Source: Lachnospiraceae bacterium
GTDB lineage: Bacteria; Bacillota; Clostridia; Lachnospirales; Lachnospiraceae
Direction: 5' to 3'
Assembly: GCA_024696945.1 (NCBI GenBank)
Contig: JAILGF010000185.1
Location: 28,982-92,981, forward strand
Length of the DNA: 64,000 nt
Shown here one piece after another: positions 16,629 through 25,062 of the stretch. The translations under genes and the position numbers were made by a program. A model generated the notes under the pieces. The model searched no databases. It was not told where the DNA came from and worked only from the letters and a program-made list of their open reading frames with translations. The first letter of the stretch is position 1, and each line of letters begins with the position of its first letter.

Positions 16629-17513
16629 ATGAAGATCGTATCTAACAGAACACTCGTGGACCTCCACGTCCACTCAAATATATCGGACGGAACAAAATCT
16701 CCCCGGGAGGTTGTTAAACATGCCTCGGATGTGGGAGTTTCCGTGATGGCGCTTACGGACCATGACACTGTTGGAGGAGTGGCCGAGGCAAAAGAGGCAG
16801 CCAAGGAGTTTGGAATCGTATTTATACCCGGAATCGAGATATCCGCGGGGTTTAAAGATAGGGATATCCATATTCTGGGTTATTTTGTTAATGAAGGATC
16901 TGAAGAATTCAACAATATCCTCAAGGCAGCATGGGAAAAAAGAGAGGAAAGAAACATAAAGATTGCCGATAAATTCGACAACTTCGGAATACATATTGAT
17001 TTAGAAGCCATTAAGAAGATGAGCGGAAGTTCTGTTATAACCAGGGCACATTTTGCAAGATGGCTGGTAGAAAACAGATATTGCAAGTCGAATTCAGAGG
17101 TTTTTGAGAAATACCTTGGAAATGACGGCCCCTGTTACGTACCGAGGGACTATATGACAAGGGAAGAGGCCGTAAAAGCCATTATTAATGCGGGAGGAAT
17201 ACCTGTGCTTGCACACCCCATGCTTTACGGACTTAATTCCAGCGAGGTTGATCTTCTTGTGAAAGACCTGAAGGAAATGGGGCTAAAGGGAATAGAGACA
17301 TATTATTCTTCAAACATGGGAATGGATGAGGGGATAGTAAAAGGCTTGGCCGCCAAATACGATCTCATTATGACCGGCGGCTCGGACTATCACGGAGACA
17401 ATAAACCCGGCCTCGAGATCGGTACCGGTCGCTGTGACAATCTCCGGGTTCCCATGAAGTGTGTAACCGATCTGTTTGCTGCTGCAGGCATCGACTTTGA
17501 GCAAATGGCTTAA
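16629..17513 (+). CDS. PHP-domain phosphoesterase
   Basis: A 294-residue PHP family metal-dependent phosphoesterase. Metal-binding motifs are all present: DLHVHSNISDG (about 10-20), ALTDHDTVGG, FIPGIEIS, VLAHPMLYG and GGSDYHGDNKPG near the C-terminus. The stand-alone size and motif set match the TrpH/YciV-like group that hydrolyses 3',5'-nucleoside bisphosphates (pAp) or 5'-phosphorylated RNA ends. The ATG at 16629 was chosen for AAAGG eight bases upstream, inside the last partial 64-bp repeat; an upstream ATG at 16611 lies in the repeat and lacks an RBS. Confidence 0.85.
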   Translation: MKIVSNRTLVDLHVHSNISDGTKSPREVVKHASDVGVSVMALTDHDTVGGVAEAKEAAKEFGIVFIPGIEISAGFKDRDIHILGYFVNEGSEEFNNILKAAWEKREERNIKIADKFDNFGIHIDLEAIKKMSGSSVITRAHFARWLVENRYCKSNSEVFEKYLGNDGPCYVPRDYMTREEAVKAIINAGGIPVLAHPMLYGLNSSEVDLLVKDLKEMGLKGIETYYSSNMGMDEGIVKGLAAKYDLIMTGGSDYHGDNKPGLEIGTGRCDNLRVPMKCVTDLFAAAGIDFEQMA

Positions 17514-17577
17514 AGACAATCGGTTTTGCTATGATATACGGGATATATAAAACAGAACCCATTAAAAAGGAGTAAAA

Positions 17578-18483
17578 ATGAATATACGACATAAACTGCT
17601 GGCAATCATTCTTACAATGACACTTGTCCTTGCACTGACCGCTTGTGATGAAAACAACGGAAACCCTAACGGCTCCGATGCTACCGGAACTCCCGTGCAG
17701 GGACAGACAGAAAACGATAACCCTGAAAAACTTGCTGAGGATCCCATGAAGGTGGTATTTTTTGAAATCGGAAAAGCGGATGCTTTCCTTATATATAATT
17801 CCGGTGCGGCAATCCTTATTGACACAGGAGAATCCGAATCAGCCGAAGATATATTAACATATATGGAAAAGAAAGAGATCGGAACCCTGGACTATATGTT
17901 TATCACCCATTTTGACAAGGACCATGTGGGAGGTGCGTCCAGGATAATCGATGCTGTTGAAGTCAAGCAGATTTATACCGGCAACTATCCGAAATCCTCC
18001 GGAGAATATGATAATTTTAAGTCCGCGGTAAATAAGAAGAAGATTTCGGCAGCAGTTTTAAGGGAAAATTCCGAATATGAAATTGCAGGGATAAAGATTG
18101 AAGTTAACACACCCATACAGGACATTTATGAAGAAGATCCCAGCAACAATTCTTCGCTTATAATCAGGGTAAGCTATGGGGAGAAATCGTTCCTGTTCAT
18201 GGCTGATGCCAAGGGAGAGAGGATAAAGGAATATCTTTCGACGGATGTTAAGCAATGTTCGGTTATTAAAATGCCTTATCACGGAAAGTATCTTCCCGGG
18301 CTTGATGAGCTTTTGAAGAAGACACAGCCCAAATATGCTGTTATTACTTCTTCGAAAGACGAAAAGGAAGCGGATGAGACAAACCAGACCTTAAAGGACC
18401 ACAATGTCCAGATATATAAGACGAGAAAGGGCCGCGTCATTATCGAAACCGACGGAAAGGATATTTCCGTAACCCAGAAATGA
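17578..18483 (+). CDS. Metallo-beta-lactamase-fold lipoprotein (ComEC C-terminal-like)
   Basis: A 301-residue lipoprotein: signal peptide with lipobox LTAC (Cys about 22), a short Asn/Gly/Thr linker, then a metallo-hydrolase domain with VVFFEIGKADAFLI, ILIDTGESESAEDIL and the metal motif THFDKDHVGG (about 109-118; HxDxDH form), GEKSFLFMADAKGE and KMPYHGKYLPG. This is the arrangement of the ComEC/Rec2 C-terminal domain family, here free-standing and outside the membrane. A nuclease or phosphodiesterase role on the cell surface is plausible; the substrate is unknown. GGAGT precedes the ATG. Confidence 0.85.
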   Translation: MNIRHKLLAIILTMTLVLALTACDENNGNPNGSDATGTPVQGQTENDNPEKLAEDPMKVVFFEIGKADAFLIYNSGAAILIDTGESESAEDILTYMEKKEIGTLDYMFITHFDKDHVGGASRIIDAVEVKQIYTGNYPKSSGEYDNFKSAVNKKKISAAVLRENSEYEIAGIKIEVNTPIQDIYEEDPSNNSSLIIRVSYGEKSFLFMADAKGERIKEYLSTDVKQCSVIKMPYHGKYLPGLDELLKKTQPKYAVITSSKDEKEADETNQTLKDHNVQIYKTRKGRVIIETDGKDISVTQK

Positions 18484-18525
18484 CGTTCGGATCGCGGCTC
18501 TTAAAGACGATCAAGAGGATGAAAT

Positions 18526-19923
18526 TTGAGAAATAAAACGTACAGAATGGATATGTGCGAGGGTGCGGTATTGCCGAAAATGCTGAAATTTGCGGTCCCG
18601 CTTATGCTCTCGAGCATTCTTCAATTATTATTTAATGCAGCTGACGTGGTCGTGGTAGGCAAATTTGCCGGAGATAACGCATTGGCTGCCGTAGGCTGCA
18701 CGGGTTCATTGATAAATCTCCTGTGCAATCTTTTTATCGGCTTAAGTGTTGGTGCAAATGTAATGGTGGCAAGGCACTATGGTGCCAAGCAGGAGGATGA
18801 GCTGAAAAAAAGCGTTCATACAGCCATGCTCCTTTCTGTTATAGGCGGCTTGATACTTATGTTCGTCGGCGTGCTTTTTACGGAAGGCATACTGGGACTT
18901 ATGAATACTCCCGAAGAAGTGCTTCCTTTAGCGGCACTTTACCTTAGAATATATTTCCTTGGTATGATACCGAACATGGTCTATAACTTCGGAAGTGCAG
19001 TACTTCGTGCCATAGGAGATACCAGACGTCCCATGTATTTCTTAAGCCTTGCCGGAGTGGTAAATGTAATACTTAACCTTATATTTGTCATAAAATTTGA
19101 AATGGGAGTGGCAGGAGTTGCCATAGCTACGGTTATATCGCAGACAATATCCGCGACGCTCGTCGTTATCTGTATGATGAAGGAAAAGGGAGCTATAAAG
19201 CTTATCCTGAAGGATCTAAGGATTGACAGGAAAGAGCTGTTATCGATCCTTCGCATAGGTCTTCCTGCGGGAATGCAGGGGTGTATATTCTCTCTTTCAA
19301 ACGTTGTGATACAGAAATCTATAAACGGTTTCGGAAGCACTACCGTTTCGGGAAGCTCGGCAGCTTCAAATCTCGAAGGCTTCGTATATGTTTCCATGAA
19401 TTCCTTCCATCAGGCGACATTGTCTTTCATGAGCCAGAATTACGGAGCCGGAAGATATGACAGACTTAAAAAGATCACGTTCGGCGGTCTGTTCTGCGTA
19501 ACGATCACGGGACTTACACTGGGAAACCTCGAGTTTTTCCTAGGCAGACCGCTTCTCAGTATCTATACCTCAAGTGAAAGCGTAGTGGAAGCGGGACTGA
19601 CCAGATTGTCAATCATATGCACAAGCTACTGCCTGTGCGGTGTTATGGACGTTATGGTAGGAGCCTTAAGAGGACTCGGTTATTCCTTCGTGCCGATGAT
19701 AGTGTCACTTTGCGGAGTCTGCGGTATAAGGTTGGTATGGCTGTTTACGATATTTGAGATACCGGAATTTCACAAGATAGAGATGGTGTATATTTCTTAT
19801 CCGATATCATGGACTGCGACCTTTGTGATACATTTTACAAGCTATCTGGTAATAAAACGAAAACTCGACAGGCGAGTGAGCAATATCCCGGCACTGCCGG
19901 ATCATAGCAATACAGTCACATAA
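18526..19923 (+). CDS. MATE family multidrug/metabolite efflux transporter
   Basis: A 465-residue integral membrane protein with about 12 hydrophobic helices and the MATE signatures AVPLMLSSILQLLFNAADVVVVGKFAG near the N-terminus and its echo in the second half (GLPAGMQGCIFSLSNVVIQKSINGFG). Expected to export drugs or metabolites in exchange for Na+ or H+. The start is TTG at 18526, with AGAGGA seven bases upstream; ATG at codon 8 is an alternative. It lies 42 bases after the metallo-hydrolase gene and 19 bases before miaA. Confidence 0.92.
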   Translation: MRNKTYRMDMCEGAVLPKMLKFAVPLMLSSILQLLFNAADVVVVGKFAGDNALAAVGCTGSLINLLCNLFIGLSVGANVMVARHYGAKQEDELKKSVHTAMLLSVIGGLILMFVGVLFTEGILGLMNTPEEVLPLAALYLRIYFLGMIPNMVYNFGSAVLRAIGDTRRPMYFLSLAGVVNVILNLIFVIKFEMGVAGVAIATVISQTISATLVVICMMKEKGAIKLILKDLRIDRKELLSILRIGLPAGMQGCIFSLSNVVIQKSINGFGSTTVSGSSAASNLEGFVYVSMNSFHQATLSFMSQNYGAGRYDRLKKITFGGLFCVTITGLTLGNLEFFLGRPLLSIYTSSESVVEAGLTRLSIICTSYCLCGVMDVMVGALRGLGYSFVPMIVSLCGVCGIRLVWLFTIFEIPEFHKIEMVYISYPISWTATFVIHFTSYLVIKRKLDRRVSNIPALPDHSNTVT

Positions 19924-19942
19924 TAATCCGGGGGAAATATAA

Positions 19943-20866
19943 ATGTCAGAAAGGCAGCCTCACAAATTAATAGTAATCCTTGGTACAAATGCCTCGGGCA
20001 AGAGCGGGCTGGGGATAGAACTTGCGCTTAAATTTGGGGCGGAAATAGTATCCGCTGATTCAAGGCAGGTTTTTAAGGGACTTGACCTCGGAAGCGGAAA
20101 GGTAACCGAAGAAGAGATGAAGGGTGTTCCGCATTATCTTCTTGATGTTGCTGAACCGGGAGATTATTTTTCCTTAAAGGACTATCAGAAACTGGCATAC
20201 GAGGCTATAGACGGGATAACGGCACGAGGTAAGATACCGTTTCTCGTAGGAGGTACCGGGCTTTATGTAAACGCCGTTACAGACGGATACGAGCTGACGG
20301 ATGCTCCTGTGGATGAGACCTTGAGAAAGAAAGTCGAAGCCATGAGCCTGGAGGAGTTACAGAAGCTTATCAGGGAAAAAATGAGTGCCGGAATGAACTA
20401 TAAAGGGATTCCGGACAACCTGGATATGAACAACAAACGACGCCTGGAGCGAGCGGCTGAGAAGCTTATCATGAATAAACCGCTGAACTTGGAGAGCGTT
20501 AAACGCTATGATACACTTTGCCTCGGAGTTACATGGGAGAGACAGAAGCTATACAAAAGAATAGAGGAAAGACTTGACAGAAGACTGGAGCAAGGTATGA
20601 TAGAAGAAGTAGAAGGTCTGATGTCAAGAGGGGTTTCCGATGATTTTCTGTATAAGCTGGGGCTGGAATACAGATATATAATGCTCTATCTTAAAGGAAA
20701 TTTTCCTTCGAAGGAAGCCTTCAGGGACAAGCTTTTTATGGAGATAAGACACTTGGCAAAGGAACAGATGACCTGGTTCAGGAAGCGTAAGGATATCATC
20801 TGGCTTGACATGGAGGCCGATCCTTTATCACAGGCTGAGAAGCTTGTTGCAGACTTTTTATCTTAA
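19943..20866 (+). CDS. miaA: tRNA dimethylallyltransferase MiaA
   Basis: A 307-residue enzyme that attaches dimethylallyl to N6 of A37 in tRNAs reading UNN codons. Motifs: P-loop GTNASGKSGL (about 14-23), SADSRQVFKGLDLGSGKVT, PHYLLDV, FLVGGTGLYVNAV, and the C-terminal GLEYRYIMLYL and WFRKRKDIIWLD. Length is normal. Purine-rich GGGGGAAA precedes the ATG. It begins 19 bases after the MATE gene and is followed by rapZ, so the three may be one transcript. No miaB or mutL is nearby. Confidence 0.96.
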   Translation: MSERQPHKLIVILGTNASGKSGLGIELALKFGAEIVSADSRQVFKGLDLGSGKVTEEEMKGVPHYLLDVAEPGDYFSLKDYQKLAYEAIDGITARGKIPFLVGGTGLYVNAVTDGYELTDAPVDETLRKKVEAMSLEELQKLIREKMSAGMNYKGIPDNLDMNNKRRLERAAEKLIMNKPLNLESVKRYDTLCLGVTWERQKLYKRIEERLDRRLEQGMIEEVEGLMSRGVSDDFLYKLGLEYRYIMLYLKGNFPSKEAFRDKLFMEIRHLAKEQMTWFRKRKDIIWLDMEADPLSQAEKLVADFLS

Positions 20867-20933
20867 ATAGATAGGCGCTTGAAATTTATTGCTGGTTTTA
20901 TGGATTCATTAATTGAAAGGCAAGGGACTTAAC

Positions 20934-21833
20934 ATGAAACTACTCATACTTACCGGGATGAGCGGATCCGGAAAATCAAAGACCATGAAAATGCTTGAGG
21001 ACAACGGCTTTTATTGTGTGGACAACCTCCCCATAAAGCTGTTCTCGGGCTTTGTAAACATGATGCTTCAGATGGAAGATATTCCGAAATACATGGCTAT
21101 TACTGCAGATGCGAGAAACCCGCATATTTCCAAGGAACTTTCCGGTGAGATAGAAGAGATAAAAAGGCGTATTGATGTAAAAATCCTGTTCCTTGACAGC
21201 GAGGACGGAATCCTGCTTAAACGATACAAGGAAACCAGAAGGCTCCATCCTCTTATGGTATTTGACTCAAAACTGGATCTTAATTCTGCGATACAGGAAG
21301 AAAGGCATCAGCTTGAGAGCATCCGTCAGATATCCGATTATATTATCGATACATCATCACTTTCCACTTCGGAGCTAAGAGAAAAACTGCTACAGGTGAT
21401 AAGCGAAAGCGGTGACGGCAGGATGAAGCTGAATTTTGTTGCTTTCGGTTATAAATACGGAATACCTTCCGATGCCGATCTTGTATTTGATGTACGCTGC
21501 CTTCCGAACCCGTTTTACAGGCCGGAACTCAGGAATCTTACCGGTATGGATAAAGAGGTACGCGACTACGTTATGGCACAGCCAGAATCCCAAGCACTTT
21601 ATCAGCGTATTATCGATTATCTTGAATGTACATTGCCTATGTACGAAAAGGAAGGAAAGGCCCAGCTGGTAGTCGGCTTCGGGTGTACGGGCGGACAGCA
21701 CAGGTCTCTCACCTTTGCAATCCTGATGGCAAAATACTTTGAAGAAAAAGGCTATGTAACCCAGAAATGGTCAAGGGATAAGAACAGAAACGTCGCTGAG
21801 ATAAAACAGAGGGACGGGATTGACAAAACTTAA
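20934..21833 (+). CDS. rapZ: RNase adapter / nucleotide-binding protein RapZ (YvcJ)
   Basis: A 299-residue P-loop protein of the RapZ/YvcJ family: ILTGMSGSGKSKTMK at the N-terminus (Walker A 8-15), VDNLPIKLF, FLDSEDGILLKRYKETRR LHPL region, and the C-terminal signature GFGCTGGQHRS (about 250-260). In E. coli RapZ controls glmS by guiding RNase E; in Gram-positives YvcJ binds nucleotides and affects competence. The usual neighbours yvcK and whiA are not downstream here. The ATG at 20934 is preceded by AAGGG; the TTG at 20913 gives seven extra residues without family support. The next gene's promoter overlaps its last codons. Confidence 0.95.
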   Translation: MKLLILTGMSGSGKSKTMKMLEDNGFYCVDNLPIKLFSGFVNMMLQMEDIPKYMAITADARNPHISKELSGEIEEIKRRIDVKILFLDSEDGILLKRYKETRRLHPLMVFDSKLDLNSAIQEERHQLESIRQISDYIIDTSSLSTSELREKLLQVISESGDGRMKLNFVAFGYKYGIPSDADLVFDVRCLPNPFYRPELRNLTGMDKEVRDYVMAQPESQALYQRIIDYLECTLPMYEKEGKAQLVVGFGCTGGQHRSLTFAILMAKYFEEKGYVTQKWSRDKNRNVAEIKQRDGIDKT

Positions 21834-21847
21834 AAATATGCTATAAT
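21820..21847 (+). promoter_or_regulatory. Consensus sigma-A promoter inside the end of rapZ
   Basis: TTGACA (21820-21825), 16-bp spacer, TATAAT (21842-21847). Both hexamers are perfect. It overlaps the last rapZ codons and the expected transcription start falls on the first bases of the left inverted repeat at 21855. Confidence 0.85.
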
Positions 21848-21854
21848 GCGTGCT

Positions 21855-21885
21855 AGTCATCTCTGCTTCGCATATTATGGAGGGA
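21855..21885 (+). repeat. Left arm of long inverted repeat
   Basis: The first 24 bases of this 31-base arm are an exact inverted match to the right arm (22468-22502), followed by a shared GGAGGGA after a 4-base gap. The arm includes the TGCTTCGCA mini-palindrome. Confidence 0.9.
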
Positions 21886-21957
21886 TATTTGAAATTGAAT
21901 GTTATCGATCGCCCGATGAGTAAAAATGACATGGGGCGGTCTTATCTGGAGGGAAAG

Positions 21958-22434
21958 ATGAAGAAAGTATTAGCAGTAGTAATGGCACTTGTATTAGTGC
22001 TTTCAATGACAGCTTGCGGAAGCAAAGCAGATATTGACGGAAGCTGGAAGCTTGTATCAATGACGATCAACGACAAGGACGCATTTGAGGGAATCGACCT
22101 TAATGCATTGGCTCAGAAGGGCTACTATCTTGGCGCGACCTGTAAAGATGGTAAGGGTAACCTGACCTTTGGTGATGAAAGTATAGAGTTTACATACGAT
22201 GACAAGAAGTTCGAAATGAAGAATGATGACGGAACAACGGATTACATGGATTATTCACGTAACGGCGATAACCTGTCACTTACAAAGGTACAGGATGATG
22301 GAAAAATGGTTGTCGCACTTAAGAAGATGACTGATGATGAAGCTAAGAAGTTTGCATCCCAAACTGAAGAGGATTTAGAGAAGGCCATTCTGCAGATGGT
22401 TCTTGAAAGCTATGGCCTCAGTGCTGATGATTGA
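21958..22434 (+). CDS. Small lipoprotein bracketed by an inverted repeat
   Basis: A 158-residue predicted lipoprotein: signal peptide KKVLAVVMALVLVLSMTAC with the lipobox Cys near residue 19, then IDGSWKLVSMTINDKDAFEG and a beta-rich acidic domain (FGDESIEFTYDDKKFEM, DYMDYSRNGDNLSLTK) ending in a Glu-rich helix. The GSWKLV start and following strands resemble lipocalin-like/DUF4923-type lipoproteins; function unknown. The ATG at 21958 follows GGAGGGAAAG. The leader has an 8-bp hairpin (GATCGCCC with GGGCGGTC). The gene has its own perfect promoter and lies wholly between the arms of a 31-base inverted repeat. Confidence 0.75.
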   Translation: MKKVLAVVMALVLVLSMTACGSKADIDGSWKLVSMTINDKDAFEGIDLNALAQKGYYLGATCKDGKGNLTFGDESIEFTYDDKKFEMKNDDGTTDYMDYSRNGDNLSLTKVQDDGKMVVALKKMTDDEAKKFASQTEEDLEKAILQMVLESYGLSADD

Positions 22435-22467
22435 TTTTTTGAAACTTTTTTAATTGTTGAAAGGCAG

Positions 22468-22502
22468 TCCCTCCATTAATAATATGCGAAGCAGAGATGA
22501 CT
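22468..22502 (-). repeat. Right arm of long inverted repeat
   Basis: Inverted copy of 21855-21885 with a 4-base insertion. It ends 14 bases before the start codon of the AEC transporter gene, so it forms part of that gene's leader. Confidence 0.9.
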
Positions 22503-22516
22503 GTTAAGGTGAAAAA

Positions 22517-23455
22517 ATGTTTGATAACATAGTTTCGGTGGCGACTCAGGTCGTCATTCTTTTTATTATCATAGGTGTCGGCGTAATATTGTCTAAGACA
22601 AAGGTCCTTACAAAAGAAAGAGTCGCGGGACTTATAGATATCGTCGTATATATTGTTACACCATCCAACATAATTATTTCTTTTCAGAGGGAGTTTAAGA
22701 ATGAGCTGATAGTAAATCTCGGACTCTCTTTTCTTGCTGCATTTATCGTGTTTTTTATAAACTGCGTGATGGCAAAAATTGTGATCAGGGAGAAGAATCC
22801 TGATAAAAACTGCGTTATCCGTTTCGCTTCGGCCTTCCCGAATGCCGGTTATTTTGCACTTCCCCTGCAGCGTGCGATATTAGGGGACATAGGTGTATTC
22901 TTCGGCGCTGCTTACATCGGCATGTTCCATTGCTATATATGGACGTACGGGGTGAAGCTGCTCGAGAAAAAGGAGACAAGGAACGGTTCCGTTTCTCCGC
23001 TGAAAAAGATCCTTCTTAATCCTCCCATAATAGGCATTTTTATCGGAATGATCCTGTTTGTGACCGAAATTAAGCTGCCGGATATCGTATACTCCCCGTT
23101 ACAGGCGTTTTCTTATCTGAATACTCCGCTTCCTATGCTCATTATCGGGTTTTATCTGGCAAATGCAGACTTGAAGGCAACTTTTTCAAATCTGTGGGTA
23201 TACATAGGAGCATTTTTAAGGCTTATTGCATCACCTGCGGTGGCGCTCGGAATATGCTTTCTGCTTAAGGCTGACAGTGATGTGGCAACCTCCTGCATTA
23301 TAGCTTGTTCAGCTCCTTCCGCAGCACTTTCGGGCATGCTGGCACAGAAATTCGGCAGGGACACCGAGGTACCGGCAGGAATGATATCCTTTACGACGAT
23401 CGTATGTATAATCACAATGCCGGTTATGGTGGCGCTGGCACAGTTCCTGTTTTGA
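22517..23455 (+). CDS. AEC family transporter (auxin efflux carrier type)
   Basis: A 312-residue membrane protein with about ten hydrophobic segments and the AEC family layout: N-terminal IIGVGVILSKTKVLTKE and SNIIISFQ, central FASAFPNAGYFALPLQRAILGDIG, and C-terminal CSAPSAALSGMLAQKFGRDTEVPAGMISFTT. Members move malate, other organic anions or related metabolites in bacteria; the substrate is not assignable. AAGGTG precedes the ATG. No terminator lies between the lipoprotein gene and this one, so the promoter at 21820 may serve both. Confidence 0.9.
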   Translation: MFDNIVSVATQVVILFIIIGVGVILSKTKVLTKERVAGLIDIVVYIVTPSNIIISFQREFKNELIVNLGLSFLAAFIVFFINCVMAKIVIREKNPDKNCVIRFASAFPNAGYFALPLQRAILGDIGVFFGAAYIGMFHCYIWTYGVKLLEKKETRNGSVSPLKKILLNPPIIGIFIGMILFVTEIKLPDIVYSPLQAFSYLNTPLPMLIIGFYLANADLKATFSNLWVYIGAFLRLIASPAVALGICFLLKADSDVATSCIIACSAPSAALSGMLAQKFGRDTEVPAGMISFTTIVCIITMPVMVALAQFLF

Positions 23456-23574
23456 ATTCCTAATTTATTGTATATTTGATATTTTTTGTATATTATGCGT
23501 TTTGATACCGTTTTAGTGTATTTGAGTTTATTTGATGTACCTACTTCTGTTTTAAAAAAAACAAGATAATAGGG

Positions 23575-23603
23575 TTGCTTAAAACGTTATTTTATTATAT
23601 AAT
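23575..23603 (+). promoter_or_regulatory. Sigma-A promoter of the GH43 operon
   Basis: TTGCTT (23575-23580), 17-bp spacer, TATAAT (23598-23603), 36 bases before the ATG of the first GH43 gene. The 120 bases before it are AT-rich with no clear operator. Confidence 0.75.
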
Positions 23604-23638
23604 ATTTTTCAAGTTTGAAAAATGTATGGAGGTTTACA

Positions 23639-25045
23639 ATGAAAAAACAGGCTTTTAATCCTTACCTGCCCTCTTGGGAATATGTTCCCGACGGAGAGCC
23701 TTATGTATTCGACGGACGTGTGTATGTCTATGGTTCACACGACCTGTATAACGGACAGGCATTCTGTCTTGGGGATTACGTAGGCTGGTCAGCACCAGTG
23801 GACGATCTGGGAAACTGGAGATATGAGGGGATCACTTACCCCAGGCTTGCAGACCCGGCAAATGACGGAAGAATGGTTCTCTACGCACCCGACGTTACAA
23901 TAGGACCTGACGGCAGATATTATATGTATTATTGCCTCGACAAGGTACCGATTGTATCCGTTGCGGTATGTGATACACCTGCCGGAAAATATGAATTCTA
24001 CGGACACGTTCATTATCAGGACGGAACCCGTTTAGGTGAAAGAGAGGGTGACGAGCCTCAGTTTGATCCCGGTGTCATTACCGAGGACGGAAAGACCTAT
24101 CTTTACACAGGCTTCTGCGGAATGGGCGATAAATCAAGGACAGGTGCCTTCTGTACAGTCCTTGACAAGGATATGCTTACAATAATAAAAGACCCTGTAA
24201 GAGTGGTTCCCGGCTGTATGTACAGCGAGGGAAGCGGATTTGAGGGACATGCGTTCTTCGAGGCTTCTTCTATCAGAAAGCGCGGAGATACATATTATTA
24301 CATCTATTCTTCACAGGTTATGCACGAGCTCTGCTATGCGACTTCAAAGTATCCCGATAACGATTTCAAATACGGCGGAGTTATAGTTTCAAACGCAGAT
24401 ATAGGTATTGACAGCTATAAGCCCAAGGAGATGGTAGCGGGAACAGTCGGAAACGATCACGGAAGCATCGTGCAGATTGGGGAAGACTGGTATATTTTCT
24501 ATCACCGTCAGACAAACGGAACATGGTTCAGCCGCCAGGGCTGTGCCGAGAAGATCCATTTCGAAGAGGATGGTTCCATAAAACAGGTTGAGATGACATC
24601 CTGCGGACTTAACGGCGGACCGTTGGTAGGCAAGGGTGAATATCCCACATATATCTGCTGCAACCTTTTCAATAAGGATGCAAAGCCCGGACCCTTCGGT
24701 ATGGGAGCCTTCGGAAACAATGCAAAGATCATCATGGACGGGCGCGACGGTGACGAAGAGCTCGGATATGTATATAACGTTAAGAAGGGTGATGTCATCG
24801 GATTTAAGTACTTTGACTGCAAGGGCATCACCAAGGTAAGAGTTACCACCAGAGGTTACTCATACGGCTACTTTGAGGTTAGGACCAAATGGGACGGTGA
24901 GGTACTCGGAACCATCAAGCTCGAGAGCTCCAATTTCTGGGAGGCTCACGAGGCCAATATCGCAATACCCGACGGAATAAACGCCCTTTACTTCACATTC
25001 TGTGAAGGCGGAAGCTGCAGCTTCAAATCATTCGAACTGATCTGA
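23639..25045 (+). CDS. Glycoside hydrolase family 43 with C-terminal beta-sandwich
   Basis: A 468-residue enzyme without a signal peptide, so cytoplasmic. The five-bladed beta-propeller starts with FNPYLPSWEYVPDGEPYVFDGRVYVYGSHD-type blade 1, followed by YAPDVTIGPDGRYYMYYC, the FDPGV segment and the FEASSIRKRGDTYYYIYSS blade holding the likely general acid Glu. A C-terminal domain (about 340-468) resembles a CBM6-like beta-sandwich. Family members cleave arabinan, arabinoxylan or xylo-oligosaccharides. The start at 23639 follows GGAGGTTTACA. The second GH43 gene begins 17 bases later, so the two act as a small catabolic operon for imported hemicellulose oligosaccharides. Confidence 0.88.
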   Translation: MKKQAFNPYLPSWEYVPDGEPYVFDGRVYVYGSHDLYNGQAFCLGDYVGWSAPVDDLGNWRYEGITYPRLADPANDGRMVLYAPDVTIGPDGRYYMYYCLDKVPIVSVAVCDTPAGKYEFYGHVHYQDGTRLGEREGDEPQFDPGVITEDGKTYLYTGFCGMGDKSRTGAFCTVLDKDMLTIIKDPVRVVPGCMYSEGSGFEGHAFFEASSIRKRGDTYYYIYSSQVMHELCYATSKYPDNDFKYGGVIVSNADIGIDSYKPKEMVAGTVGNDHGSIVQIGEDWYIFYHRQTNGTWFSRQGCAEKIHFEEDGSIKQVEMTSCGLNGGPLVGKGEYPTYICCNLFNKDAKPGPFGMGAFGNNAKIIMDGRDGDEELGYVYNVKKGDVIGFKYFDCKGITKVRVTTRGYSYGYFEVRTKWDGEVLGTIKLESSNFWEAHEANIAIPDGINALYFTFCEGGSCSFKSFELI

Positions 25046-25062
25046 TAAAAGGAGAATTACAA

